DNA from: Coriobacteriia bacterium
GTDB lineage: Bacteria; Actinomycetota; Coriobacteriia; Anaerosomatales; JAAXUF01
Direction of reading: 5' to 3'
Assembly (NCBI GenBank): GCA_013336165.1
Contig: JAAXUF010000004.1
Location: 62,001-126,000, forward strand
Length of the DNA stretch: 64,000 nucleotides
Shown: positions 17,207-26,233 of the stretch, piece after piece
How positions within the stretch are numbered: the stretch's first letter is position 1
How the letters are laid out: every line of letters begins with the position of its first letter
The notes under the pieces: generated by a model
Told to the model about the DNA's origin: nothing
Databases searched by the model: none
Seen by the model: the letters and a program-made list of their open reading frames with translations, nothing else
Translations under genes and position numbers: made by a program

Positions 17207-19276
17207 CTACCGCCGCTTCCGTCGCCCATACTCCGAGCTCTTGCGTGCTCCCTGCTTCAGACGTTTGAGCACCTCGTCGGTTGACGTCGACTCCACCTCA
17301 GCACGAAGCTTGACCACTTGGTCGCGCAGTCGCGCGGCTGACTCGAAGTCCAGCGCCGCCGAGGCCGACACCATGTCATCCTCGAGCGTCGCGATGAGCC
17401 GAAAGACCTCTTCCTTCGGCAGCTTCGCGAGCTCGCGTGCCGTTGCGACCGCCGTGGTCGCCTGGGACTCGCCCTCGTGCATGTATTGCACGATGTCGGC
17501 GATCGCTTTGCGGATCGTCTGCGGCTCGATGCCGTGCTCGGTGTTGTACGCCACCTGTTTTTCTCGGCGGCGATTGGTCTCTTCGATCGCGAACTTCATC
17601 GAGTCCGTCACGCGCTCGGCGTACATGATGACGGAGCCGGACACGTTTCGCGCCGCGCGCCCGATCGTCTGGATGAGGGAGCGCCCGTTGCGCAAGAAGC
17701 CCTCCTTGTCGGCATCGAGGATCGCGACGAGAGACACTTCCGGCAGGTCGAGCCCCTCGCGCAACAGATTGATGCCGACAAGCACGTCGAACACCCCCGC
17801 ACGCAAGTCGCGCAGGATCTCGATGCGCTCGAGCGTGGCGATGTCGGAGTGCAGATAGCGCACGCGGATTCCCTGCTCGAAGAGGTGGTCCGTGAGGTCC
17901 TCAGCCATTTTCTTGGTGAGTGTGGTGACCAGCGTGCGCTCGCCGACCGCCGTGCGTGCCTTGATCTCGCCGATGAGATCGTCGATCTGCCCCTTGATCG
18001 GCCGCACGACGATCTGCGGATCCACAAGACCCGTGGGCCGGATGATCTGTTCCACGACCTGTTCGGTGACCGCGAGTTCGCGGTCACCGGGGGTGGCTGA
18101 CACGTAGATGAACCGCGGCACTCGCGCTTCAAACTCGTCGAAGCGCAGCGGGCGATTGTCCAGAGCACTCGGCAGGCGAAAACCGTGCTCCACGAGCGTG
18201 ATCTTGCGGCTGCGGTCACCCTCGTGCATCCCGCGGATCTGCGGCAGCGTGACATGGCTCTCGTCGATGATGCACAGAAAGTCATCACCGAAGTAGTCGA
18301 TGAGCGTGTTTGCCGGCTCGCCGGCCTCGCGTCCGTCTAGGTGGCGCGAATAGTTCTCGATACCGCTCGTGAATCCCATCGTCTCGAGCATCTCAAGGTC
18401 GTAGTTCGTCCGCATCTCCAGCCGCTGCGCCTCGAGCAGCTTGCCTTCTGCGCGGAACTCCTTCAGGCGCTGCGTAAGTTCCTCCTGAATCGTCTCAATG
18501 GCGTGAGCGAGTTTGCGCGCCTCCGTCACATAGTGTGTCGCGGGCCAGATCGGCAGTTCGTCGAATGCGTTGAGGACTTCCCCCGTGATCTGGTTGACCT
18601 CGGCAACAACCTCGATCTCGTCGCCAAAGAACTCCACCCGCACGGGATGATCGGCATACGGCGGGAAGATGTCGACGACGTCTCCCCTAACCCGGAAGGT
18701 CCCGCGCGTAAGCTCGTAGTCATTGCGATCGTACTGGATGCCGATGAGGTCGCGGACGAGCGCATCCCGATCCATCGCCTTGCCTCGGCCGAGAAAGACC
18801 GCCATGCCTGCGTAGTCTTCCGGCGATCCGATGCCGTAGATGCAACTCACGCTTGCTACAACCACGACGTCCTTGCGCGACAGCAGAGCCGCAGTGGCCG
18901 CGTGACGCAGCTTCTCGACCTCGGCGTTGATCGACGAGTCCTTCTCGATGAACGTGTCTGTCGAGGGGACGTAGGCCTCAGGCTGATAGTAGTCGTAGTA
19001 AGAGACGAAGTAGACGACCGCGTTGTCCGGCAGGAAGTCCTTAAGCTCCGAGGCAAGCTGCGCGGCCAGCGTCTTATTGGGCGCCATGACGAGCGTGGGC
19101 TTCTGAACCTGCTCGATCACCTTGGCCATCGTGAACGTCTTGCCACTTCCCGTGACGCCGAGAAGCGTCTGGTAGCGAAGGCTCTCGGCCACACCGCGTG
19201 TCAGAGCGGTGATCGCCTCTGGCTGGTCTCCTGCAGGCTCGAACGGAGAAACGACTCTGAACTGGTTCTTCAACAT
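17207..19276 (-). CDS. uvrB: UvrB, excinuclease ABC subunit B
   Basis: UvrB is the helicase-like damage-verification subunit of nucleotide excision repair. The ATG at 19276 gives 689 residues; it shares one base with the preceding gene's TGA, and AGGA lies upstream. The alternative TTG at 19294 adds six residues. Motifs are [12 protein letters not shown] (Walker A, about residue 41), the beta-hairpin [27 protein letters not shown] near residue 335, [38 protein letters not shown] and the helicase motif [11 protein letters not shown]. The C-terminal UVR motif that contacts UvrC is [26 protein letters not shown]. uvrA and uvrC lie 10-15 kb away in a separate operon. Confidence 0.97.
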   Translation of the reverse strand: MLKNQFRVVSPFEPAGDQPEAITALTRGVAESLRYQTLLGVTGSGKTFTMAKVIEQVQKPTLVMAPNKTLAAQLASELKDFLPDNAVVYFVSYYDYYQPEAYVPSTDTFIEKDSSINAEVEKLRHAATAALLSRKDVVVVASVSCIYGIGSPEDYAGMAVFLGRGKAMDRDALVRDLIGIQYDRNDYELTRGTFRVRGDVVDIFPPYADHPVRVEFFGDEIEVVAEVNQITGEVLNAFDELPIWPATHYVTEARKLAHAIETIQEELTQRLKEFRAEGKLLEAQRLEMRTNYDLEMLETMGFTSGIENYSRHLDGREAGEPANTLIDYFGDDFLCIIDESHVTLPQIRGMHEGDRSRKITLVEHGFRLPSALDNRPLRFDEFEARVPRFIYVSATPGDRELAVTEQVVEQIIRPTGLVDPQIVVRPIKGQIDDLIGEIKARTAVGERTLVTTLTKKMAEDLTDHLFEQGIRVRYLHSDIATLERIEILRDLRAGVFDVLVGINLLREGLDLPEVSLVAILDADKEGFLRNGRSLIQTIGRAARNVSGSVIMYAERVTDSMKFAIEETNRRREKQVAYNTEHGIEPQTIRKAIADIVQYMHEGESQATTAVATARELAKLPKEEVFRLIATLEDDMVSASAALDFESAARLRDQVVKLRAEVESTSTDEVLKRLKQGARKSSEYGRRKRR

Positions 19277-19860
19277 CACTTGGATCCTGTCCAACTAGGA
19301 AACGCGTCAGGATAGAGTGCGCCGTAGCGCTCTCGCGCGCGCACCACGTTCACAACGTAATTCTTGGTCTCAGGAAAATCGATGGCCGCCCGAATGTCGC
19401 CGCCCTCTTTCTTCCACTCATCCGCATGACGCAATCCTGCATTGTACGCCGCGAGCGAGGCCTCTATCTCGTGGTAGCGCTCGACAAGGTAGCGCAGATA
19501 CGCGGTTCCGTACTCAATATTGACAGTGGGGTCTGACAACCGGCCGGGCGGGAACTTCTCGGCATCGACCTTGTCCGAGTCGGCCAGGTCCTGAGCGGTC
19601 TGCGGCATGACCTGCATCAGCCCGACCGCTCCCGCGTAGGAGTTCGCATCCGGCCTCCAAGACGACTCGGTGTTGATCACCGCCGCCACGAGATACGGGT
19701 TCACACTGTGGCGCAGAGCCGAGTCGACGATCTGTGCTCGGTAGTCCAGCGGATAGTATTGCCGCTGCCAGCCAGCCGGTCCGCGCACATAGAAGAAGGT
19801 TATCGCCGCCAGCCCGACCGCCACGCCCACCAGCAGCGCCCGCACGAAGTTGCGGCTCAC
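19276..19860 (-). CDS. Lytic transglycosylase, SLT domain
   Basis: A 194-residue exported murein hydrolase. An N-terminal membrane anchor ([18 protein letters not shown], residues 8-25) is followed by a C-type lysozyme-like SLT domain. The catalytic glutamate is in [29 protein letters not shown] near residue 66, followed by [16 protein letters not shown] and SLAAYNAG. These enzymes cleave peptidoglycan glycan strands to 1,6-anhydro-muropeptides. The GTG start overlaps the coaE stop as GTGA, and the stop overlaps the uvrB start, so coaE, this gene and uvrB form one unit. Confidence 0.93.
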   Translation of the reverse strand: MSRNFVRALLVGVAVGLAAITFFYVRGPAGWQRQYYPLDYRAQIVDSALRHSVNPYLVAAVINTESSWRPDANSYAGAVGLMQVMPQTAQDLADSDKVDAEKFPPGRLSDPTVNIEYGTAYLRYLVERYHEIEASLAAYNAGLRHADEWKKEGGDIRAAIDFPETKNYVVNVVRARERYGALYPDAFPSWTGSK

Positions 19861-20474
19861 TCGTGGTCACCAACCGCCACACGCTCGTTCCAGAACCGGT
19901 CCAGCTCGCCGAGAAACCGCTCGAGGGATCCGTCATTGACAATCACAAAGTCGGCAAGCGCCTCACGGGCTTCGTCGGGCGCTTGGACGGCGAGCCGGCG
20001 ACGAACATCATCCTCAGTCATGTCGCCTCGGAGTGCTGCACGGGAGATGCGCAGGTCTTCAGGAGCACTGATAGCCAGCACAACGTCGGCGAGGTCGACA
20101 AACCATGGCGCCTCGGCGAGGAGCGGGACCTCGACCACGATCACGCGGGGCGGCTCGGCAGAACCCTTGAGCGCCGACAGGATGGAGGCGATCTGGGTCG
20201 CGACGGCAGGGTGGACCAGATGGTCAAGGGCGCCGGCGGCTTCGGGTGAGGTGAATGCGACACCCGCCAGAGCGGCACGATCCAATGTCCCGTCAGGCCG
20301 CAACACTGCTGCTCCGAACCGGGCGACAACGGCATCCAGCACCGGCGAATCCGGCTTGAGAACACTCTCGGCGACTTCATCGAGATCGAGCGCCACGGCT
20401 CCACGGGCGCGAAGATGCTGCGCTGCCGTGCTCTTTCCTGAACCGATGCCGCCTGTGAGAACGAGAACCATCAT
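19857..20474 (-). CDS. coaE: Dephospho-CoA kinase
   Basis: CoaE phosphorylates the 3' hydroxyl of dephospho-CoA in the last step of coenzyme A synthesis. The 205-residue protein has the P-loop LTGGIGSGKSTAAQHL at residues 7-22, then ALDLDEVAESVL with the acidic substrate site near residue 34, and VIVVEVPLLAEA near residue 105. Length is normal. Two ATG codons (20474 and 20471) are both possible; neither has a strong ribosome binding site. It lies 127 bases after rpsA behind a hairpin and is coupled to the transglycosylase gene. Confidence 0.94.
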   Translation of the reverse strand: MMVLVLTGGIGSGKSTAAQHLRARGAVALDLDEVAESVLKPDSPVLDAVVARFGAAVLRPDGTLDRAALAGVAFTSPEAAGALDHLVHPAVATQIASILSALKGSAEPPRVIVVEVPLLAEAPWFVDLADVVLAISAPEDLRISRAALRGDMTEDDVRRRLAVQAPDEAREALADFVIVNDGSLERFLGELDRFWNERVAVGDHE

Positions 20475-20535
20475 GAGACATGCCCATCACTAGCCGAGAT
20501 ATGAAGCCTAACAGAATTTCTACCCAGCAAAGCCG

Positions 20536-20571
20536 CGAGACCGGATCACCCTGCTGGGCAATCCGGTCTCG
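20536..20571 (-). terminator. Hairpin between rpsA and coaE
   Basis: CGAGACCGGAT at 20536-20546 pairs perfectly with ATCCGGTCTCG at 20561-20571 (11 bp, 14-base loop). It lies downstream of the rpsA stop on the minus strand. The following bases contain only scattered T residues, so termination may be incomplete, leaving some read-through into coaE. Confidence 0.5.
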
Positions 20572-20601
20572 ATAGTGGCAATCAGCGCCTTGACGACAGA
20601 A

Positions 20602-21900
20602 CTACTCCGGCTTGGCTTCGTCCTCTGCGACGACTTCCTCGGCCTCGGGAGCAACCTCGGCCTCGACGACTTCGGCATCCTCTGGGGCCTCGACAGCAGC
20701 CTCAACAGCCTCAACAGCCTCAACAGCTTCAACAGCTTCAACGGCCTCGGCGGCCTCGGCTTCCGGCTCTCCGCCGACGATCTCGATGGTCAGACCGAGG
20801 GTCTCGGCGGCTGCACGCATCGAAAGCGAGATCCGGCGACGCTCAAGGTCGACATCCATGACCTTGACCATGACCTTCTGGCCGACCGCGGTAACCTGAT
20901 CGGGGGTCTCGACATGGCCCTTGGCCATCTCGGAGATGTGCACGAGGCCCTCGACGCCGTCGCCCAGCTCGACGAACACGCCGAACTGCACGAGCTTGGT
21001 GACGGTACCCTCGATGATCGAGCCGATCGGGTAGTCCTCGACAAGAACTTTCCACGGATCGGCAGTCGTCTGCTTGAGGCCCAGGGAGATGCGCTCGCGG
21101 TTCATGTCGACATCGAGCACCTGGACGTTGACCGGATCGCCGACCTTGACGACCTCGGACGGATGGTTGACATGGCTCCACGACAGCTCGGAAATGTGCA
21201 CGAGGCCGTCGATGCCGCCGAGATCGACGAAGGCGCCGAAGTCGACGATCGAGGAAACGTGGCCGGGGAGGATCATGCCCTTCTGCAGCTTGCCGAGAAT
21301 GTCGGCGCGCTCGGTCTTGCGGCCCTCTTCGAGGACGACGCGGCGAGAGAGGACGACGTTGTTGCGGTTACGGTCCATCTCGATGACACGCGCCTCGAGG
21401 CGGGTGCCCGTGTAGGCAGCCAGATCCTTGACGCGACGAAGGTCGACCAAAGACGCCGGCAGGAAGCCGCGTAGGCCGATGTCGAGGATGAGACCGCCCT
21501 TGACGACCTCGATGACTTCGCCTTCGACGTTATCGCCTGAGGAGAACTTCTCTTCGATCCTGGTCCACGCGCGCTCGTACTCGGCACGCTTCTTGGACAG
21601 GATGAGACGGCCGTCCTTGTCCTCCTTCTGGAGAACGAGGGCCTCGACGTGATCGCCGCACTTCACGATGTCGGCGGGATTGGCGTCCTTGCGGATGGAA
21701 AGCTCGCGTGCAGGGATGACGCCTTCGGACTTGAACCCGATGTCGAGCAGAACCTCGTCGCGCTCGACTTTGACGACGGTACCGCTGACAAGGTCGCCCT
21801 CGTCGAAATCGGTCAGCGTACCGTCGATAAGGGCATGCATTTCCTCGTCGGTGTACTCGCGCTGCTCGATCACTGTACCGAAATCTTGCTGTTCACTCAT
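20602..21900 (-). CDS. rpsA: Ribosomal protein S1
   Basis: A 432-residue S1 protein that helps the 30S subunit bind and unfold mRNA. The start is the ATG at 21900 (MSEQQDFGTVIEQREYTDEEM) with AAAAGGGG upstream; a longer frame adds six residues. Four S1/OB modules are visible: GDLVSGTVVKVERDEVLLDIG, GDNVEGEVIEVVKGGLILDI, GMILPGHVSSIVDFGAFVDLGG and GSIIEGTVTKLVQFGVFVELGDG. The C-terminal 55 residues are a low-complexity acidic tail built from repeated V-E-A units followed by an Ala/Glu/Val-rich stretch. Four S1 repeats plus a disordered tail are usual for actinobacteria, where the protein is also involved in mRNA stability. Confidence 0.95.
   Translation of the reverse strand: MSEQQDFGTVIEQREYTDEEMHALIDGTLTDFDEGDLVSGTVVKVERDEVLLDIGFKSEGVIPARELSIRKDANPADIVKCGDHVEALVLQKEDKDGRLILSKKRAEYERAWTRIEEKFSSGDNVEGEVIEVVKGGLILDIGLRGFLPASLVDLRRVKDLAAYTGTRLEARVIEMDRNRNNVVLSRRVVLEEGRKTERADILGKLQKGMILPGHVSSIVDFGAFVDLGGIDGLVHISELSWSHVNHPSEVVKVGDPVNVQVLDVDMNRERISLGLKQTTADPWKVLVEDYPIGSIIEGTVTKLVQFGVFVELGDGVEGLVHISEMAKGHVETPDQVTAVGQKVMVKVMDVDLERRRISLSMRAAAETLGLTIEIVGGEPEAEAAEAVEAVEAVEAVEAVEAAVEAPEDAEVVEAEVAPEAEEVVAEDEAKPE
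20684..20760 (+). repeat. Short tandem repeats coding the S1 tail
   Basis: Tandem 9-base units of the type CCTCAACAG/CTTCAACAG encode consecutive Val-Glu-Ala triplets on the minus strand. The repeat stays in frame and does not disrupt rpsA. Copy number could vary by slippage. Confidence 0.75.
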
Positions 21901-22124
21901 GTGTGGACCCCTTTTCAATCACGGGGCCCCGAGTTCATGCCGTCGTCGCCTACAGGGTTACTCGTATCGGTTAGGACCGTCGTCGCCTACAGGGATAATC
22001 TACATGTCTCCGGGGGCCAATAGGACATGCGTATGCCCAGACGCCCAATGCGCCTGAACAGTCGCGTGAGCAGTCTACAAGATGCAGCGTGAGTACGCCA
22101 CCCCGACACGGAGCCGGGTGTAGC
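21901..22124 (-). other. rpsA upstream region with an 18-bp direct repeat
   Basis: This 224-base region holds the rpsA promoter and leader. CCGTCGTCGCCTACAGGG occurs at 21940-21957 and again at 21977-21994 (period 37 bp), and the identity extends to about 21 bases with one mismatch. A perfect palindrome CGGGGCCCCG lies at 21922-21931, and AAAAGGGG is the ribosome binding site. A possible promoter, TTGGCC and TATCCC at 17 bases, ends at the upstream repeat copy. Function of the repeat is unknown. Confidence 0.55.
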
Positions 22125-24788
22125 CTATTTCGCGTTTGCCCAATTCGGTCCGCTCGCCACGCTCACGTCAAGCGGCACTGCCAGCCGAACAACCCCCGCC
22201 ATTGCCTCGGTGACCATCGCCGAGAGCCGTTCTATCTCCTCAACTGGAGATTCGAAGACGAGTTCGTCGTGGACTTGCAGAACCATCGTGCTGCGGAAGC
22301 CTTCGGCTCGCAACCGGCGATCGACCTCGATCATTGCAAGCTTCATGATGTCGGCAGCCGTGCCTTGCATCGGGTGATTCATCGCCGTACGCTCGCCGAA
22401 CGACCGCAGGTTGTAGTTGGAGGAACCCAGTTCCGGGATGCGTCGCTTGCGACCGAAGAGTGTGATCGCCCAACCGTTCTTGTGCGCCTCTGCAACAGTC
22501 TCATCGAGGTAGCTCCGCACCCGCGGATAGGCAGCGTAGTAGCGGTCGATCATAGCCTGTGCCTCCACACGCGCGATCTTGAGCGACTCGGCCAAGCCAT
22601 GCGCCGACTGCCCGTACACGATCCCGAAGTTGACGGCCTTGGCGCGCGCACGCATACCCGGAGCCACTTCATCCGCGCTCACGCCGAAGACCCTCGCAGC
22701 CGTAGCCGTGTGAAAGTCCATGCCACTCGTAAACGCCTCGATCAGGCCCTCATCACCGGAAAGATGCGCCAGCACGCGCAACTCGATCTGGCTGTAGTCC
22801 GCCGAGACGATCCTGTCGCCCGGCTCGGCGGGTATGAAGGCCCGCCTGATCTTCCGGCCCAGATCGGTACGCACGGGGATGTTCTGCAGGTTGGGATTCG
22901 ACGACGAGAGACGCCCGGTGGCGGCCACCGTCTGGTTGAACGTCGTGTGAAGGCGGCCGTCGTCCCCCAACATACGCGGCAAGGCGTCGAGGTACGTGCT
23001 CTTGAGCTTGGTGAGTTCGCGGTATGAGACGATCTTCTCGGCGATGGGATGAAACGGCACGAGCGCGGCAAGCACCGACGCATCGGTCGAAAAGCCGGTC
23101 TTGGTGCGCTTCTGTGATGGCAGGCCGAGGCGTTCGAAGAGCACCTCGGCCAGTTGCTTGGGCGAATCGAGCGTGAAGGTGCAGCCTGCAAGCTTGAAGA
23201 TCTCGGCCGAAAGCGCGGCCATGCCCTCAGCCGCTTCAGCCGAGAGCGCCCGCAGGACTCCGGCATCTAGGCCCACACCTACGCGCTCCATGCGGGCGAG
23301 CACGGGTACAAGCGGCATCTCGATGTCACGCATGACCCTCAGAGAACCATCCTCTTCCAGACGCCGTTGGAGCTCCTTCGCAAGATCCGCCGCAGTGCCG
23401 GCCAGAACCACTGCATCGGGAACGTCCTTCGCTCCGAGAACAAGCATTTCGCCGAGATAATCGGCAGAAAGCGCCGAGAGTCCGTACGACGATCGGCTCG
23501 ACTCCAAGAGATACGCTGCCACCGCGATATCGAAAAGATTCGCCGGATCTGCGTCGAGTACCGCCACATCGCATTCATGCGCCTCGTCGGGAGGGCAGAC
23601 CACTTCGATCAGCGCCTTCACGTCCACTGTCGCGACTCCGGCCCGCCCCCGCAGAAGTTCGTCGAGAGTGCGGTCCACCGCCTCGGATGGCACCAGCGCT
23701 ACCGTGCTACCATGCGCCACGGCCAGATCACGACTCACGCCGAAGAGCGTCTCACTCGCGCCATCATCCAGCGCCACTCCGAGCCATTCTGTCGAGTCCG
23801 CGACCCAACCATGAACCGCATCCACAGCCTTCTGACCCACCAAGATCTCGCGTGCGACCTGCGTCTGGGATACCGGTTCATCTGATGTCTCATCAACGGG
23901 CGCGCCCCCTCCCGCCGAACGCACCGCGAGCACACGATCCAGCAGTGACGTGAATCGATACCGCCCAAATACCGCTGCGACTTCATGCGGATCAAACGCT
24001 CCGAAACTCACACTCGCGATATCGATGTCCAATGGCACGTCGCACGCGATCGTGGCGACAATCCGGCTCGCGCGCGCCGAGCCCTCATGTTCCCGCAGGT
24101 TCTCCCCCACCTTGCCCGGGATCTCCTCCGAACGCGCTAGGAGCTCGTCCAGTGAGCCGAACTCCTGAAGCAGCTTGGCGGCGGTCTTCTCGCCGATGCC
24201 CGGAACACCGGGGATGTTGTCGCTCGTGTCACCCTTGAGGCCGAGATAGTCGGGGACTTGTGCGGGTGTGACACCGTACCGCTCGAGGACCTCCGCGGGA
24301 CCGTAGACCACGATGTCGGTGATCCCCTTCTTGGTGGTTACGACCACGACGTCGTCATTCACCAGCTGAAACGCATCACGGTCTCCGGTAACGAGAAGTG
24401 TGCGCACTCCTGCGGACCTCCCGCGCACCGCCAAGGTGCCCAGAATGTCGTCGCCCTCCCACCCCTCGGCTTCCACAATCGGCACGTCAAGTGCACCGAG
24501 CAGCTCTTTGACCATCGAGAACTGTGCCTTTAGCGCCGGGTCCGTCGGGGGACGGTGCACCTTGTATTGTTCCAATGCCTCGGTACGAAATGCGGGCTTG
24601 CCGCGATCGAATGCGACGATCACGCCGTCTGGACGCAAGTCGGCGATCAGCTTCACGAGCATGGATATGAATCCGAACGCAGCGTTTGTTGGCCGACCAT
24701 CGGGAGCGGTCATGGTCGGGGGCAGCGCGTGAAATGCGCGGTGGATCAGGCTGTTGCCGTCAACGACGGCGATGGTGCGCTGTTGCAT
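22125..24788 (-). CDS. polA: DNA polymerase I
   Basis: An 887-residue DNA polymerase I. The ATG at 24788 (MQQRTIAVVDGNSLIHRAFHALPP) has GAAAGGG upstream; the frame extending to 25184 is not homologous. The N-terminal 5'-3' nuclease shows VAFDRGKPAFRTE, EAEGWEGDDILGTLA, VTGDRDAFQLV and GLKGDTSDNIPGVPGIGEKTA. The C-terminal family A polymerase shows DYSQIELRVLAHLS, KAVNFGIVYGQSAHGLAE and QVHDELVFE. The middle 3'-5' exonuclease domain lacks a recognisable DxE motif at its start (VALDDGASETLFGV), so proofreading is probably absent, as in Taq and mycobacterial PolI. It removes RNA primers and fills repair gaps, including those left by UvrABC. Confidence 0.95.
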   Translation of the reverse strand: MQQRTIAVVDGNSLIHRAFHALPPTMTAPDGRPTNAAFGFISMLVKLIADLRPDGVIVAFDRGKPAFRTEALEQYKVHRPPTDPALKAQFSMVKELLGALDVPIVEAEGWEGDDILGTLAVRGRSAGVRTLLVTGDRDAFQLVNDDVVVVTTKKGITDIVVYGPAEVLERYGVTPAQVPDYLGLKGDTSDNIPGVPGIGEKTAAKLLQEFGSLDELLARSEEIPGKVGENLREHEGSARASRIVATIACDVPLDIDIASVSFGAFDPHEVAAVFGRYRFTSLLDRVLAVRSAGGGAPVDETSDEPVSQTQVAREILVGQKAVDAVHGWVADSTEWLGVALDDGASETLFGVSRDLAVAHGSTVALVPSEAVDRTLDELLRGRAGVATVDVKALIEVVCPPDEAHECDVAVLDADPANLFDIAVAAYLLESSRSSYGLSALSADYLGEMLVLGAKDVPDAVVLAGTAADLAKELQRRLEEDGSLRVMRDIEMPLVPVLARMERVGVGLDAGVLRALSAEAAEGMAALSAEIFKLAGCTFTLDSPKQLAEVLFERLGLPSQKRTKTGFSTDASVLAALVPFHPIAEKIVSYRELTKLKSTYLDALPRMLGDDGRLHTTFNQTVAATGRLSSSNPNLQNIPVRTDLGRKIRRAFIPAEPGDRIVSADYSQIELRVLAHLSGDEGLIEAFTSGMDFHTATAARVFGVSADEVAPGMRARAKAVNFGIVYGQSAHGLAESLKIARVEAQAMIDRYYAAYPRVRSYLDETVAEAHKNGWAITLFGRKRRIPELGSSNYNLRSFGERTAMNHPMQGTAADIMKLAMIEVDRRLRAEGFRSTMVLQVHDELVFESPVEEIERLSAMVTEAMAGVVRLAVPLDVSVASGPNWANAK

Positions 24789-24879
24789 CTTTTTGACCCT
24801 TTCGGGAACAAGAACTGTAGGCGTATCGCCAAAGCGATCACTACCAGTGTACCCGAGCGTCTGACATCTGGAGGTCGGC

Positions 24880-25461
24880 ATGGGTTTCTTCAATTGGGCG
24901 GCTCCGCTGTTCAAACACTTCGCTGACCGCTGGTCGGAAGAAGACGTAGACAGCATCGCCGAGTGGTTGGCACCGAGCGTTTCAGCGGGTGGCTGGCTGC
25001 TCGACGTGGGTGGCGGAACCGGTGCGCTGGCTGCACGGCTGCAGACGCGCCTCGGCGCCGAAATCGCAGTTCTCGACCCGACGCCTGAGATGCTGAGCCA
25101 CGTCGCGCCACATGCCCACGTGCACACAGTCCTCGGAGCGGCAGAGGGTATTCCCTTTCCGGATGAGAAGTTCGACGCGATCATCGTGACAGACGCGTTT
25201 CACCACTTTAGAAATCAGAATGCGGCTGCGCAGGAGTTCGCCCGCGTTCTCAGGCCGAACGGCGGTGTCGTCATCCTGGAACTGGACAGCCGAAACCCTG
25301 CAATCCGTTGGATCGGGCTTGGCGAGAAGGTGCTGGGCGAACCCGCCGCTTTCCTGTCGCCTGCGGAGATGCAGGCCCTCATGTCCGCACAGGGCATCAC
25401 GGGAACCTGTACACCGATGAACGGGAGCTCGTACCGATTCACAGGCACAACGAAGTCCTGA
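24880..25461 (+). CDS. Class I SAM-dependent methyltransferase
   Basis: A 193-residue methyltransferase of the Methyltransf_11/UbiE-like group. Motif I is WLLDVGGGTGALAARL (about residues 38-53), the acidic motif II VLDPTPEM, and motif IV IVTDAFHHFRN with EFARVLRPNGGVVILELD. The start has GGAGGT upstream. It is divergent from polA and abuts the stop of glnR without a gap. Substrate is unknown; the HH-containing motif is common in quinone and small-molecule methyltransferases, but the C-terminus is shorter than in UbiE. Confidence 0.83.
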   Translation: MGFFNWAAPLFKHFADRWSEEDVDSIAEWLAPSVSAGGWLLDVGGGTGALAARLQTRLGAEIAVLDPTPEMLSHVAPHAHVHTVLGAAEGIPFPDEKFDAIIVTDAFHHFRNQNAAAQEFARVLRPNGGVVILELDSRNPAIRWIGLGEKVLGEPAAFLSPAEMQALMSAQGITGTCTPMNGSSYRFTGTTKS

Positions 25462-26133
25462 TTACCCGTTCCAGAGATACCCCACGTTGCGCACCGTCTC
25501 GAGGCGACGCGAGAGTTCTGCGCCGATTTTGGAGCGGATTCGACGCACATGCACGTCGACCGTGCGAGATCCGCCGTAGTAGTCACTTCCCCAGACGCGC
25601 CTGAGCAGCACCTCGCGCGAGTACGTGCGACCGGGATGCGTGACGAGGAACGAGAACAGTGAGTACTCCAGATACGTGAAGTCGATCGGTTCTCCGCGCA
25701 GGTACGCCTGATAGGTGGCAAGGTTGAGCGTGAGTTCGTCGATACGCACAAGCTCCTGCCTGGCAACTTCTTCGCCGGGCCAGAGCAGGCCGCGCACACG
25801 AGCAGCCAACTCGTCGGAGGTTGCGCCGCGAACTAGGAAGTCGCTCGGCATGCGGACGGGAAGCCGCAGTCCCGCAAGCGCCTCGGACTCCACTAAGACC
25901 AGCAGCTTGAGGTCCACGCCGCCGGAAGATGCATGCTCAACGATGTGACCAAGCGCCTCGGGGCTGCGGCCGCCATCCAATACGACCAGATCGGCCTTAT
26001 CGTCGACAAGACGTTTGGGCAAGTCCCCTGTCGAACAAAGAAGCGATCTGACGTCGAGCGGCTCAACAGCTCGTGTCACCCATGCGGATGTATGAGAGTC
26101 GTCTGAGACGATGAGAATGCGTTTCATATGCAT
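25462..26133 (-). CDS. glnR: GlnR-like OmpR-family nitrogen regulator
   Basis: A 223-residue response-regulator-like protein. The C-terminal winged helix (LTLNLATYQAYLRGEPIDFT, VWGSDYYGGSRTVDVHVRRI, LETVRNVGYLW) closely matches actinobacterial GlnR as I know the Mycobacterium sequence, including TVRNVGY and the GGxRTVDVHVRR signature. The N-terminal receiver keeps an acidic pair and Asp53, but the conserved Lys is replaced (FLVRGAT) and the Thr/Ser switch residue is not obvious. This fits GlnR, an orphan regulator not controlled by normal phosphorylation. GlnR activates glnA, amtB and related genes under nitrogen limitation. Its position directly after glnA supports the name. Start choice is between 26133 and 26127; GAGGAAAA upstream favours 26133. 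A longer frame to 26316 is unlikely. Confidence 0.78.
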   Translation of the reverse strand: MHMKRILIVSDDSHTSAWVTRAVEPLDVRSLLCSTGDLPKRLVDDKADLVVLDGGRSPEALGHIVEHASSGGVDLKLLVLVESEALAGLRLPVRMPSDFLVRGATSDELAARVRGLLWPGEEVARQELVRIDELTLNLATYQAYLRGEPIDFTYLEYSLFSFLVTHPGRTYSREVLLRRVWGSDYYGGSRTVDVHVRRIRSKIGAELSRRLETVRNVGYLWNG

Positions 26134-26169
26134 GATGATACCGTTTTCCTCGCTCAGGGGAATGACAGC

Positions 26170-26194
26170 GCCGGACGAGAAGCTCTCGCCCGGC
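26170..26194 (-). terminator. Hairpin between glnA and glnR
   Basis: On the minus strand GCCGGGCGAGA and TCTCGTCCGGC form an 11-bp stem with one G-T pair and a three-base loop. No T-run follows, so this is either a weak terminator or an RNA-processing or stability element setting the glnA:glnR ratio. Confidence 0.4.
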
Positions 26195-26233
26195 GCCGGG
26201 TACCTCATTTCCACCAGGGGTGGGGATTGTTCC

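Noticed and set aside
20684-20760. CRISPR-like repeat array
   Set aside because: Units are nine bases with no spacers and encode the V-E-A tail of S1.
22069-22124. Terminator after polA
   Set aside because: CACCC/GGGTG can pair, but the stem is short and there is no T-run; not strong enough to list.
24789-25184. N-terminal extension of polA
   Set aside because: It is antisense to the methyltransferase gene and unrelated to PolI; a good ribosome binding site precedes the ATG at 24788.
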